From positions 1 to 64,000 of the forward strand of contig JAICJV010000009.1 in assembly GCA_025928265.1 (NCBI GenBank): DNA of 64,000 nucleotides. The letters are read 5' to 3'. This document shows, piece by piece, positions 1 through 8,164 of this stretch (the stretch's first letter is position 1; every line of letters starts with the position of its first letter). Position numbers and translations under genes: made by a program. The notes under the pieces were generated by a model. That model was not told where the DNA came from, did not search any database, and worked only from the letters and a program-made list of their open reading frames with translations. The DNA comes from Thermoleophilaceae bacterium (lineage in GTDB: Bacteria > Actinomycetota > Thermoleophilia > Solirubrobacterales > Thermoleophilaceae).

Positions 1-150
1 AGGAGTCGGAGGTCCGACCGCGGCGGTCGCGCCCGCGCAGGCAGGCCGCGCACGGACCGAACGAGCTCCGTTCCTAGGAGTCGGAGGTCCGACCGCGGCG
101 GTCGCGCCCGCGCAGGCAGGCCGCGCACGGACCGAACGAGCTCCGTTCTC
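1..150. repeat. 75-bp tandem direct repeat, two copies
   Basis: Bases 1-75 and 76-150 are two head-to-tail copies that match for about 73 positions and differ only in the last two bases. Each copy carries the inverted repeat gaccgcggcggtc and a small stem gaacg/cgttc near its end. The second copy ends on the stop codon of the minus-strand gene that follows. The array may continue beyond the left edge, so the true copy number is unknown. It lies just downstream of a minus-strand operon and could act in transcript termination, but there is no T-run. Confidence 0.9.
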
Positions 151-1018
151 AGTAAAAGGTCGTACGAGTGCGGTGCCGCGGCCGCGCCTTGTAGCGCGGC
201 GCCTGGCCGCGGTTCCACAGCATCACGTCGAGGTCGCGCGGCGGCAGCCCCAGCCGCCGCGCGATCAGCTCGCACGCATGCACGGCGCACGCCCGGATCT
301 CGCGCTCCTCCTCGCCCGGAGCCAGCAGCTGCTCGCTGTCGATCAGCTCGGCGAGCGCCGGCTCGTAGCGCAGCACGCCGTCCATCCGGAGCACGTGCGG
401 CACGAGGTTGTCGGCGAAGATCGTGAGCTCGTCGAGGTCGTGGAACTCCGCGACGCCCGCCAGCGCCAGGTCGTTCGGGGTGATCTGCGCGCGCTTCCAG
501 AAACCCTCGTCGCGGAAGTACGGCATCTGCGTCAGCGACTCCGCCAGCCCCTGCGCCGAGCCGTTCGCCGCGTCGACCACCTCGGCGGCCGAGCGCTCGC
601 CCATGAACTCGCCGAGCTGGTGGAGCGCATCCGCGTAGAGGCCGATCAGCTCGTGGCCGCGCTCCTGCTCCAGCACGTCGGCCAGCTCGCCGGCGTCGAT
701 CGCGCGCAGCTCCTCGTTCGACCACGGGCCGTGCGCGCGGAAGCGGTCGGCGATCGCCCACGAGATCGTGTAGTAGCCCGAACAGCCCGGTCGCTTGCGC
801 AGCGTCGGGAACCAGCCCGACCCGAAGTTGATCGCGTCGAGCGTGAGCATGTAGCGCGCGACGTCCTCGCGCGAGCCGTCGAGGTAGTGGCGCTCGGCAT
901 CGAGCACGGGCGGCGGGCCGGGCTCGATGTGGTCGAGCGCGTCGAGGTCGATCTCGACGTGACGCGCCTGCGCGGCGACCGCCGCGGCGTTCTCTCTGAC
1001 CCTGTCGCTGAGGCCTAT
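149..1018 (-). CDS. Queuosine salvage protein (queuosine 5'-phosphate N-glycosylase, DUF2419 family)
   Basis: Family members release queuine from queuosine 5'-phosphate so the base can be reused for tRNA modification. The family signatures I recognise are NFGSGWFP near the N-terminus, FWKRAQITPNDL and FADNLVPHVLRMDGVL in the middle, and the terminal HRTRTTFY. The ORF track starts at a GTG (905-907), which cuts off a conserved-looking N-terminus (VRENAAAVAAQARHVEIDLD). In-frame translation runs upstream with no ATG, GTG or TTG to an ATA at 1016-1018 that overlaps the TAG stop of the upstream gene. I therefore place the start there (289 aa), which is unusual and unproven. It is the last gene of a three-gene minus-strand operon. 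Function is confident by motif; the start is not. Confidence 0.82.
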   Translation of the reverse strand: MGLSDRVRENAAAVAAQARHVEIDLDALDHIEPGPPPVLDAERHYLDGSREDVARYMLTLDAINFGSGWFPTLRKRPGCSGYYTISWAIADRFRAHGPWSNEELRAIDAGELADVLEQERGHELIGLYADALHQLGEFMGERSAAEVVDAANGSAQGLAESLTQMPYFRDEGFWKRAQITPNDLALAGVAEFHDLDELTIFADNLVPHVLRMDGVLRYEPALAELIDSEQLLAPGEEEREIRACAVHACELIARRLGLPPRDLDVMLWNRGQAPRYKARPRHRTRTTFY

Positions 1019-1902
1019 GCCGGCACCGGCGTCTGCTCGCCGACGGGCGCGTCGAACAGCTGCTCCTGCCCGGGATCGCGCGGCGTGCCGGCCATGCGCT
1101 CGTGGATCGCGGCGCGCAGCGCCTTCGCCTGACGCTCGAGGTACATGAGCCGCTCGATGCGCGCGTCGAGGGTCGCGCGGATCGCGGTCACGTTGACTGC
1201 GCCTGCAGGCAGGCGATCGATCGCAACCCGCAGGTCGCTGCCGCGCTCCTCTGCCATGGCCAGCCGCTTCTCGCCTTCCTCGACGCCCACCACCAGCCGG
1301 CCGACGATGCCCTCGAGCTGGGCCACGCGGCCTCGCAGCCGGGCCACCTCGTCGAGTGCGCGCCGCTCCGATGCCCGGGCCGCCGCGGTGCGGTTCTGGA
1401 TCTCCCGCTCGAGATGTGCACGCGCCTTCGCGAGCTTCCGGCCGGTGCTGCGCAGGGCGGCAAGCCGCTCTTCGGCGAGCTCGCGTTCGGCCGCGAGCGC
1501 GCGCTCGAGCTGATCGCTGCGCTCGTTCGCCGACTCGAGCAGGGCGAGGAACCGCTCGCGCTCGCGTGCCGGCGCCGCCGCTGCGCTCGCGGAGCGACTC
1601 GCGGGCCGGGGCAGGCGCACGCGCCGCCCGTGCGACGGAACGAGCTTGAACTGCACGTCGTCGCGCTCGACCAGGGTGCGGGTTGCCGAGAACGCGGCGC
1701 GCCAGATGTCGCCGCTCGCAGGCAGTGGGGGAAGTGCGTCGAGGGTGTGCGAGCTGCCGGCGCTGCGCGCCACGAGCTCGCAGTCGCCCGGCTCGCGGGT
1801 CCAGCGGCCGGCGATGCGCAGGAGGACGGAATCGGGCGTCGCCGGGACTGCCTCGAACTCATCGAGCTCGAATGCCGGCCGGCGCTTCGCCAGCGCCTTC
1901 AC
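1015..1902 (-). CDS. Coiled-coil protein of unknown function
   Basis: A 295-aa protein. Residues about 1-100 look like a small beta-rich domain (VLLRIAGRW, VQFKLVPSHGRRVRL). After an Ala-rich linker, residues about 105-215 form a long Arg/Glu/Ala/Leu heptad-like coiled coil (SANERSDQLERALAAERELA and onward). There is no signal peptide or membrane segment, so it is probably cytoplasmic. The GTG start overlaps the upstream gene's TGA as GTGA, implying translational coupling. I do not recognise a family. Confidence 0.7.
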   Translation of the reverse strand: MKALAKRRPAFELDEFEAVPATPDSVLLRIAGRWTREPGDCELVARSAGSSHTLDALPPLPASGDIWRAAFSATRTLVERDDVQFKLVPSHGRRVRLPRPASRSASAAAAPARERERFLALLESANERSDQLERALAAERELAEERLAALRSTGRKLAKARAHLEREIQNRTAAARASERRALDEVARLRGRVAQLEGIVGRLVVGVEEGEKRLAMAEERGSDLRVAIDRLPAGAVNVTAIRATLDARIERLMYLERQAKALRAAIHERMAGTPRDPGQEQLFDAPVGEQTPVPA

Positions 1903-2339
1903 GACCGCGCCCGCCGGCGGATGAAGCGCCGCTTCGGCTTCTCGTCCGCGGGCGTGTCAGGGAACACGGCGTCGAGGATCTCCTCCGCGTCCGCGTACGG
2001 GCACTTCTCGCTGAGCTCGGCGCGGACGTCGTCGCGATCCCAGCCGGTCAGCGCGAGGTTGAGCGCCAGCAGACGTGCGCGATCCGGGTCGTCGTCCTCG
2101 TAGTCGTAGCCGTCGTCGTACTCGTAGTCGTCCGCGGGCTGTTCCACGGTCGGCGTCTCGAGTGTCGTGAGCGGACCGACCGCGTCCAGGTCCGCCCGCA
2201 GCTGCTCGTAGTGGCGGCGGGTCTCCGCGAGATGCTCGACGAGCGAGTCCGCGAGCTGCGCGAGCTCCTTCATGTCGCTGTCCGCCCGGGGCGTCTGTGC
2301 CCCGTCGAAAACGACGTCCTCTGGCTGAATCACATGCAC
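1899..2339 (-). CDS. Acidic protein of unknown function
   Basis: A 146-aa protein and the first gene of the minus-strand operon, divergent from pcrA. It has a helical N-terminal half (MKELAQLADSLVEHLAETRR), a strongly acidic Asp/Tyr-rich centre (DDYEYDDGYDYEDDD), then a compact segment (LLALNLALTGWDRDDVRAEL) and a very basic tail (KRRFIRRRARS). The charge polarity suggests a nucleic-acid or protein adaptor, but this is speculation. GTGA overlap with the next gene. Confidence 0.65.
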   Translation of the reverse strand: MHVIQPEDVVFDGAQTPRADSDMKELAQLADSLVEHLAETRRHYEQLRADLDAVGPLTTLETPTVEQPADDYEYDDGYDYEDDDPDRARLLALNLALTGWDRDDVRAELSEKCPYADAEEILDAVFPDTPADEKPKRRFIRRRARS

Positions 2340-2454
2340 CCCCCAGTGCCGTGGGTCCTGGTCCGTCAGGTACCCCTAGGCGCGCCATCCTACGCGGTCG
2401 CGCGCGGGGTTTGCAGGGGGAACTTGCTCGAGGGGTGGCAGCCGGTCCCGGCTC

Positions 2455-2466
2455 TATCCTCGTTAT
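2455..2466 (+). promoter_or_regulatory. Putative leaderless promoter (-10) of pcrA
   Basis: TATCCT at 2455-2460 is followed by six bases and then the GTG start at 2467, with no Shine-Dalgarno. A transcript starting 6-7 nt after the -10 would begin at the start codon. No convincing -35 is visible. The 127-bp divergent gap 2340-2466 otherwise holds nothing I recognise. Confidence 0.45.
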
Positions 2467-5400
2467 GTGGCCACGACGACCGCTTCCGATCGGCTTCTCG
2501 AGGGGCTCAACGAGCCCCAGCGACAGGCCGTTCTGCATGGCGCGGGGCCGCTCCTGGTGCTGGCCGGCGCGGGCTCCGGGAAGACCCGCGTGCTCACCCA
2601 CCGGATCGCCCATCTGGTCGACTCGGGACAGGCCGCGCCGGGCGAGATCCTCGCCATCACCTTCACCAACAAGGCGGCGCAGGAGATGCGCGAGCGCGTC
2701 GAGCAGCTGGTCGGTCCGCGCGTGCGCGCGATGTGGGTCATGACGTTCCACTCGGCCTGCGCGCGCATCCTCCGCTCCGACGGCGACAAGCTCGGTTACA
2801 CGCGCGGTTTCACGATCTACGACGCCGCCGATTCCCAGCGCCTCGTCAAGCGCTGCATCGAGGAGCTGGACATCGACCCCAAGCGGTTCACGCCGCGCGC
2901 GATCGCCCGGCAGATCTCGAACGCGAAGAACTCGCTGCTCGACGCGGAGGGCTACCGCGAGCAGGTCGGGTCGTTCTTCGAGCAGACGGCCGCCGACGTC
3001 TACGAGCTCTACGAGCAGCGGATCCACTCGATGAACGCGATGGACTTCGACGACCTGCTGTTCCGCTGCGTCGACCTGCTCGAGCTGTTCACCGAGGTGC
3101 GCGAGCGCTACGAGAACAACTTCCGCCACGTGCTGGTCGACGAGTATCAGGACACCAACCGCGCGCAGTACCGCTGGTTGCAACTGCTCACGGGGGCGCA
3201 TCGGAACCTCTGCGTGGTGGGCGACGATGGGCAGTGCCTCGTCGAAGGCACGCAGATCACGATGGCCGACGGAACGACGCGCCCTATTGAGGAGCTCCGA
3301 GCAGGCGATGAGGTGCTGACTTGCCTCGGCAGTGGAACTTTCGGGCCGGCACGGGTGAGCGACGTCTTCGAGTCCACGTGCGAAGAAGGCGTCGCCATAC
3401 GGACCGCGAGCGGCCGCCGCCTGGTAAGCACGCCCGAGCACACGCATTTCGCGGGATACCGGCTGGGAGCTTCCCCAGAGATGCACCTCACGTACCTGAT
3501 GCGCAAACGTGGGAAGGGCTTTCGAGTTGGTACGTCGCGCACCGCTTCTACCACTAGAGCCAAGAAGCCAATGTTCGGTCCTTTTGGTCGGTCGGTGCAG
3601 GAGCGCGCTGACGCGACGTGGATTGTTGCGTCCTACGAGACCGAGGCCGAGGCGCGCCTGAATGAAGCGGTCCTCTCCGCCCGCTACGGGTTGCCGACCC
3701 TTCCGTTTCGGCGACGTAACTCGAAGGGCGGAATCGGGACCAGCGTGGTTGCCAGCCAAGGGTGCATCGACGAGGTCTACTCGGAGCTAGACACAGTGGC
3801 GGGAGGGCTGGCGCTGCTCGAAGACAAGGGGCTGCGCGATGACTGCCCTCACTACGTCCCGCAGAGCTACGTCGGGCGCCGGCGGAATGTCGTCGTGACG
3901 CTGTGCGGCGGGCACAACGGTGTCCGGCCAGTGCATCGAGTCGCCGTCGCCGGGACCGACGATTGCGGGCGGGATGCGCTCGAGGCGCTCGGACTAAATG
4001 TCCGCCCGGCCAAGAAAGGCGGCACGGGATGGCGCTTTGAAAGTGCGTACACAGACTTTGGCCGAGCTCTCAAGGTCGCTCGCTCGATTGAGGACGTCCT
4101 CGACGTCCACGTCCGGATGGTTGCGCGACTAGGGAGCGGCGACTCAGCGGCTGCAAGGCGCTCTCTCCCGCTGATTCGGGCGGATTCGGTTCGTCCCGGG
4201 ATGGTGGTCTTCGATGACGCCGGGCGTTATGACGTCGTCGAGTCGGTGTCTTGGGTCCCGCTCCAGCGGCGCGTCTTCGATCTCAACGTCGAGAAGACAC
4301 ACAACTTTGTTGCGAATGGGCTGCTCACGCACAACTCGATCTACGGCTTCCGCAATGCCGACATCCGCAACATCCTCGACTTCCAGAAGGACTTCGAGGA
4401 CGCCGAGGTGGTCAAGCTCGAGCAGAACTACCGCTCGACGCAGACGATCCTCGACGCGGCCAACGCGGTGCTCGCGCACAACCGCAAGCAGATCCCCAAG
4501 CAGCTCTGGACCGAGAACGAGAAGGGCGACCCGATCCACGTGCGCGAGCTCGACGACGAGCACGCCGAGGCCCGCTACGTAGCCGGCGAGATCGAGCGGC
4601 TCGTGGACTCCGGCACGTCGCGCGACGAGATCGCGGTCTTCTACCGCGCCAACGCCCAGTCGCGCGTGCTCGAGGACATCCTCGTGCGCTTCAACGTCAG
4701 CTACCAGGTCATAGGCGGCACGCGCTTCTACGAGCGCGCCGAGATCAAGGACGCGATCGCCTACCTCACGCTGCTCGTGAACCCGAGCGACGTGGTGGCC
4801 TTCGAGCGCGTGGTCAACTCGCCCAAGCGCGGAATCGGACAGACCACGCAGGCCCGGATCGTGTCGCACGCCAACACGCTCGGCGAGACGGTCTGGGACG
4901 TGGCGCTCGACCCCGAGGCCATCCCGGGGCTGGGCGCAGCCGCGATCAAGGCGGTGCGGCGCTTCATGTCATCGATGGAGCGGCTGAGCGAGCGCATGGA
5001 GCACGCCGACGTGGACGAGCTGCTCCAGGAGACGCTCGACGAGACCGGCTACCTCGACGCGCTGCGCGCCGAGCGCACGATCGAAGCGGAGGGGCGGATC
5101 GAGAACCTCGAGGAGCTGATCGGCGTAGCGCGCGAGTACCAGGCGCAGTCGGACGAGCCGACGGTCGAGGAGTTCCTCCAGCAGCTCGCGCTCTTCTCGG
5201 AGCAGGACAACCTCGTCGACGACGAGGGCATCGTCACGCTCATGACGCTGCACAACGCGAAGGGGCTCGAGTACCCGGTCGTGTTCATGATCGGCGTCGA
5301 GGACGGCGTATTCCCGCACATGCGCTCGATCGAGGCGGGCGACGTCGACGAGGAGCGGCGGCTCTGTTACGTCGGCATCACGCGCGCGCGGCGCGAGCTG

Positions 5401-5757
5401 TACATGACCTACACGCGCGAGCGCGCGCTCTACGGGCAGCGCAACGTGTCGGTGCCGAGTCGCTTCATCGGCGAGATCCCCGACTCGCTCACCGACATGG
5501 AGTCGCGCTCCCAGCACCTGTCGCAGACGAGCTGGAACCGCTGGGGCACCGGCGCCCCGCCGCGCGAGGCGCGGCAGCCGTCGGCGGCGGAGAGCGGCGC
5601 GTCGTTCAGCGTCGGCGACGACGTGGAGCACGCGGCGCTCGGCGAGGGCGTGGTGATCGGGATGGAGCCCGGCGGCCTCGTGGTCGTGCGCTTCGCGTCG
5701 GACGGCAGCGAGCGAAAGCTGATGATGGACTACGCACCCATAAAGAAGAAGGCATGA
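2467..5757 (+). CDS. pcrA: ATP-dependent DNA helicase PcrA/UvrD with an intein
   Basis: A superfamily 1A helicase that unwinds DNA in excision repair and replication-conflict resolution. The ORF is 1096 aa; removing the 367-residue intein leaves 729 aa, normal for PcrA. Visible motifs: Walker [20 protein letters not shown], Walker [11 protein letters not shown], motif III VGDDGQ...SIYGFR (interrupted by the intein), [37 protein letters not shown] and [10 protein letters not shown]-terminal Tudor-like segment ([24 protein letters not shown]) is typical of PcrA. The GTG start at 2467 is preferred; the ATG at 2465 is out of frame. The stop overlaps the folD start as ATGA, so the two are probably co-transcribed. 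Confidence 0.96.
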   Translation: MATTTASDRLLEGLNEPQRQAVLHGAGPLLVLAGAGSGKTRVLTHRIAHLVDSGQAAPGEILAITFTNKAAQEMRERVEQLVGPRVRAMWVMTFHSACARILRSDGDKLGYTRGFTIYDAADSQRLVKRCIEELDIDPKRFTPRAIARQISNAKNSLLDAEGYREQVGSFFEQTAADVYELYEQRIHSMNAMDFDDLLFRCVDLLELFTEVRERYENNFRHVLVDEYQDTNRAQYRWLQLLTGAHRNLCVVGDDGQCLVEGTQITMADGTTRPIEELRAGDEVLTCLGSGTFGPARVSDVFESTCEEGVAIRTASGRRLVSTPEHTHFAGYRLGASPEMHLTYLMRKRGKGFRVGTSRTASTTRAKKPMFGPFGRSVQERADATWIVASYETEAEARLNEAVLSARYGLPTLPFRRRNSKGGIGTSVVASQGCIDEVYSELDTVAGGLALLEDKGLRDDCPHYVPQSYVGRRRNVVVTLCGGHNGVRPVHRVAVAGTDDCGRDALEALGLNVRPAKKGGTGWRFESAYTDFGRALKVARSIEDVLDVHVRMVARLGSGDSAAARRSLPLIRADSVRPGMVVFDDAGRYDVVESVSWVPLQRRVFDLNVEKTHNFVANGLLTHNSIYGFRNADIRNILDFQKDFEDAEVVKLEQNYRSTQTILDAANAVLAHNRKQIPKQLWTENEKGDPIHVRELDDEHAEARYVAGEIERLVDSGTSRDEIAVFYRANAQSRVLEDILVRFNVSYQVIGGTRFYERAEIKDAIAYLTLLVNPSDVVAFERVVNSPKRGIGQTTQARIVSHANTLGETVWDVALDPEAIPGLGAAAIKAVRRFMSSMERLSERMEHADVDELLQETLDETGYLDALRAERTIEAEGRIENLEELIGVAREYQAQSDEPTVEEFLQQLALFSEQDNLVDDEGIVTLMTLHNAKGLEYPVVFMIGVEDGVFPHMRSIEAGDVDEERRLCYVGITRARRELYMTYTRERALYGQRNVSVPSRFIGEIPDSLTDMESRSQHLSQTSWNRWGTGAPPREARQPSAAESGASFSVGDDVEHAALGEGVVIGMEPGGLVVVRFASDGSERKLMMDYAPIKKKA
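3235..4335 (+). mobile_element. Intein in the helicase motif III of PcrA
   Basis: Codons 257-623 of the helicase form a protein-splicing element, inserted after Gln in VGDDGQ and before Ser in SIYGFR. It starts with Cys1 (block [14 protein letters not shown]), has a block-B-like STPEHTHF, a block-F-like [18 protein letters not shown], and ends LLTHN followed by Ser+1, so all residues for splicing appear present. At 367 aa it is longer than a mini-intein, but I find no LAGLIDADG motif. The central part holds [16 protein letters not shown] and [17 protein letters not shown]. One sampled intein line (3541-3600) is 55% G+C against 68% in a host line (4621-4680), in keeping with later acquisition. 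Confidence 0.93.
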
Positions 5758-6620
5758 GCGACAACGTGATAGACGGCAAGGTCGTCGCGCAGGAGGTGCG
5801 CGACCGTGTGAAGGGCGAGGTGGAGGAGTTCATCGCGTCCGGCGGCCCGCAGCCCGGGCTCGCCACCATCCTCGTGGGCGACGACCCCGCGTCGCAGGTC
5901 TACGTGCGCAACAAGCACGAGAAATCGCGCGAGGCCGGCATGCAGTCGTTCAACCACACGCTCCCGAGCGACACGACCCAGGACGAGATCGCCGACCTGA
6001 TCGTGCAGCTGAACGAGGACGACTCGGTCCACGGGATCCTCCTCCAGCTGCCGGTGCCGGACCACCTCGATTCGGACCCGCTCATCGCGCTGATCGACCC
6101 GCTCAAGGACGTCGACGGCCTCACCCCGACCAACGCCGGCCTGCTCGCGCTCGGCAAGCCGGGCATGGTGCCGGCGACGCCGTCGGGCTGCATGGACCTG
6201 CTGCGCGCGGCGGACACGCCGCTCGAGGGTGCCGAGGCTGTGGTGATCGGGCGCTCGATCCTCGTCGGCAAGCCGATGCACCAGCTCCTGCTGGCCGCGA
6301 ACGCCACGGTCACGCAGTGCCACTCGCGCACGCGCGATCTGGCCGGGCACTGCCGCCGAGCGGACGTGATCGTGGCTGCGGTAGGCGTCCCCAAGCTGGT
6401 GAAGGGCGACTGGGTCAAGGAGGGCGCCACCGTCATCGACGTCGGCATGAACCGCACCGACGAGGGCCTCGTGGGCGACGTCGACTTCGACTCTGTCGCG
6501 CCCCGGGCGCGCGCCATCACGCCGGTGCCGGGCGGCGTCGGCCAGATGACGATCGCCATGCTGCTCGTGAACACGCTGGAGGCGGCTCGGCGCCAGGCCG
6601 GCGTAGCAGCGGCGCGCTGA
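5754..6620 (+). CDS. folD: Bifunctional methylenetetrahydrofolate dehydrogenase/cyclohydrolase
   Basis: FolD interconverts 5,10-methylene-, methenyl- and 10-formyl-tetrahydrofolate in the cytosol, supplying one-carbon units for purines and formyl-Met. The 288-aa product has the family's usual length and landmarks: [13 protein letters not shown] with the catalytic Lys, [27 protein letters not shown], the nucleotide-binding [13 protein letters not shown], and the C-terminal [17 protein letters not shown]. The ATG overlaps the pcrA stop as ATGA. The three membrane-protein genes that follow may belong to the same transcript. Confidence 0.97.
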   Translation: MSDNVIDGKVVAQEVRDRVKGEVEEFIASGGPQPGLATILVGDDPASQVYVRNKHEKSREAGMQSFNHTLPSDTTQDEIADLIVQLNEDDSVHGILLQLPVPDHLDSDPLIALIDPLKDVDGLTPTNAGLLALGKPGMVPATPSGCMDLLRAADTPLEGAEAVVIGRSILVGKPMHQLLLAANATVTQCHSRTRDLAGHCRRADVIVAAVGVPKLVKGDWVKEGATVIDVGMNRTDEGLVGDVDFDSVAPRARAITPVPGGVGQMTIAMLLVNTLEAARRQAGVAAAR

Positions 6621-6635
6621 GGGTAGGAACCCGGC

Positions 6636-7106
6636 ATGGACTTCCGGCGCGTGCGCCAGTGGGACTGGCTGACCGGCCTGGCGGGGCTCATCCTGTTCGT
6701 GGATCTGTTCGTGCCGTGGTACGGCGCCGGCGGGCTGACCGCCAGCGCCTGGGAGTCGTTTGCCTTCATCGACCTCATCGTCGCCCTCGCCGCGCTGCTG
6801 GCGATGGCGGTCGTGCTGGTGAGTGCGTTCTCACGGGTGGAGGCGCCGGCGAAGCTCGTCGCGTCGTGGACGTTCTGGGTGGCGCTCGTTGCCGCGATCC
6901 TCGTGGTCTTTCGCGTGATCAAGCGGCCGGGAGTCGACATCGTGCTGAACGGGGGAGCCGAGCACGTAACGCGCCAGTGGGGCCTCTTCGTCGGTGCGGT
7001 GGTGGCGATCGGGCTCGTCTGGCTCGCGTGGCGTGCGCGGCAGGTCATGACCGCCACGCGTCCGCTGCGGGCTCATGCCCGAAGCGGGCCCGCCCGCGAA
7101 TCCTGA
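6636..7106 (+). CDS. Small integral membrane protein, first of three tandem
   Basis: A 156-aa protein with about four hydrophobic segments (LTGLAGLILFVDLFVPWY, LIVALAALLAMAVVLV, WVALVAAILVVF, LFVGAVVAIGLVWLAW). Its N-terminus MDFRRVRQWDWLTGLAG closely matches that of the next gene, so the two are paralogues. Function is unknown. It follows folD by 15 bp. Confidence 0.75.
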   Translation: MDFRRVRQWDWLTGLAGLILFVDLFVPWYGAGGLTASAWESFAFIDLIVALAALLAMAVVLVSAFSRVEAPAKLVASWTFWVALVAAILVVFRVIKRPGVDIVLNGGAEHVTRQWGLFVGAVVAIGLVWLAWRARQVMTATRPLRAHARSGPARES

Positions 7107-7122
7107 GAGGTACCCTCCGGCC

Positions 7123-7596
7123 ATGGACCTTCGCCGCGTGCGCACGTGGGACGGGCTCACGGGACTCGCCGGAATCGTCCTGCTCGTCTCGCTGTTCCTT
7201 CCCTGGTACTCGGCCGGCGGTCAGGACGCCACCGGCTGGGAGTCGTTCACCGTGATCGACGTGATTCTCGCGCTCGCCGCGCTCGCCGGGATCGCGTCGC
7301 TGGTGGCCGTCGCCACGCAACGCACTGCCGCGATCCCGCAGGCCGTGGCATCGACCATCGCGCCGCTCGCGCTGGTGGCCGTGGTGCTCGCCGTCATCCG
7401 GCTGCTGAACCTGCCCGGCGGCGCCGACACTCGCGAAGCCGGCGTGTGGATCGGCACGGCTGCGGCGCTCGCGCTGTTTGCCTTCGACGCGAAGGCGATG
7501 CGCGACAAGCGGTTCCCGGCCGTGATGCGCCCCAAGCTGACCGTCGAGACGGTTCCCACGCCGGCCGCCGACGGGACGCGGCACGACGTGCGATGA
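7123..7596 (+). CDS. Small integral membrane protein, second of three tandem
   Basis: A 157-aa protein starting at the internal ATG (7123) rather than the track's 7075, because this start aligns with the upstream paralogue (MDLRRVRTWDGLTGLAG, LFLPWYSAGG, GWESFTVIDV). About four hydrophobic segments, then a hydrophilic tail. The stop overlaps the next ATG as ATGA. Function unknown. Confidence 0.75.
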   Translation: MDLRRVRTWDGLTGLAGIVLLVSLFLPWYSAGGQDATGWESFTVIDVILALAALAGIASLVAVATQRTAAIPQAVASTIAPLALVAVVLAVIRLLNLPGGADTREAGVWIGTAAALALFAFDAKAMRDKRFPAVMRPKLTVETVPTPAADGTRHDVR

Positions 7597-8159
7597 CCTT
7601 CCGCCGCCTCACACCCGGCCACGTCATCGCCTTCATGGCCGCGCTCCTGCTTCTCCTTGCGATGGCGCCGGACTGGTACACCGACAAGGTCGGCGAGCAG
7701 GACCGCTTCTTCCAGCACGACGTGGTCCCGCAGCTCAACACGCAGACGGAACCGAGCATCTCCGAGCAGAGCGCAGAGGCGGCGAAGTCCCACGAGAAGA
7801 ACGCGTGGCAGGCCTCGGCGCTGATCGACCGGATAATCCTCATCGGCCTGCTCGCCAGCGCCGGGCTCGGCATCGCGGCCGCTTTCATGCGCGCCGCCGG
7901 GCGTGAGCGAGGTCCCACCGGCCTCGCGACGGGCGTCGGGCTCGTCACCGCGGCGCTCATCGCGTACCGGATCATCCAGCCGCCGGGGATGAACGAGGCG
8001 GCGGTGGTGAAGTGGGGCGCGCCCGCCGGGCTTCTGTGCGTCGGACTCGTGGCGATGGGATCGCGCATGGCCTGGCTCCGCGAGCACCGCGACGACGCCG
8101 AGCCGGTGGACGCCGCGGCCGATCCAGAGCGCGACGCCGCTCCCGCCGGCGCCAGTTGA
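7593..8159 (+). CDS. Membrane protein, third of three tandem
   Basis: A 188-aa protein. It shares only the beginning of the pattern with its neighbours (basic FRRL, hydrophobic stretch, then PDWY in place of PWY). A polar external-looking segment of about 50 residues (DRFFQHDVVPQLNTQTEP and onward) separates the first hydrophobic segment from three later ones. The C-terminus is acidic and Ala-rich. ATGA coupling with the upstream gene. Probably works with the other two proteins, role unknown. Confidence 0.72.
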   Translation: MTFRRLTPGHVIAFMAALLLLLAMAPDWYTDKVGEQDRFFQHDVVPQLNTQTEPSISEQSAEAAKSHEKNAWQASALIDRIILIGLLASAGLGIAAAFMRAAGRERGPTGLATGVGLVTAALIAYRIIQPPGMNEAAVVKWGAPAGLLCVGLVAMGSRMAWLREHRDDAEPVDAAADPERDAAPAGAS

Positions 8160-8164
8160 CCGTC

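Noticed and set aside
1957-3759. 600-aa minus-strand ORF across the pcrA 5' region
   Set aside because: It is the antisense shadow of pcrA and of the acidic protein; it has no family motif and is Arg/Ala/His-rich, as typical of high-G+C shadows.
3235-4335. LALLEDKGL in the intein as a LAGLIDADG block
   Set aside because: The acidic and Gly positions do not match, and no second copy at the expected distance exists.
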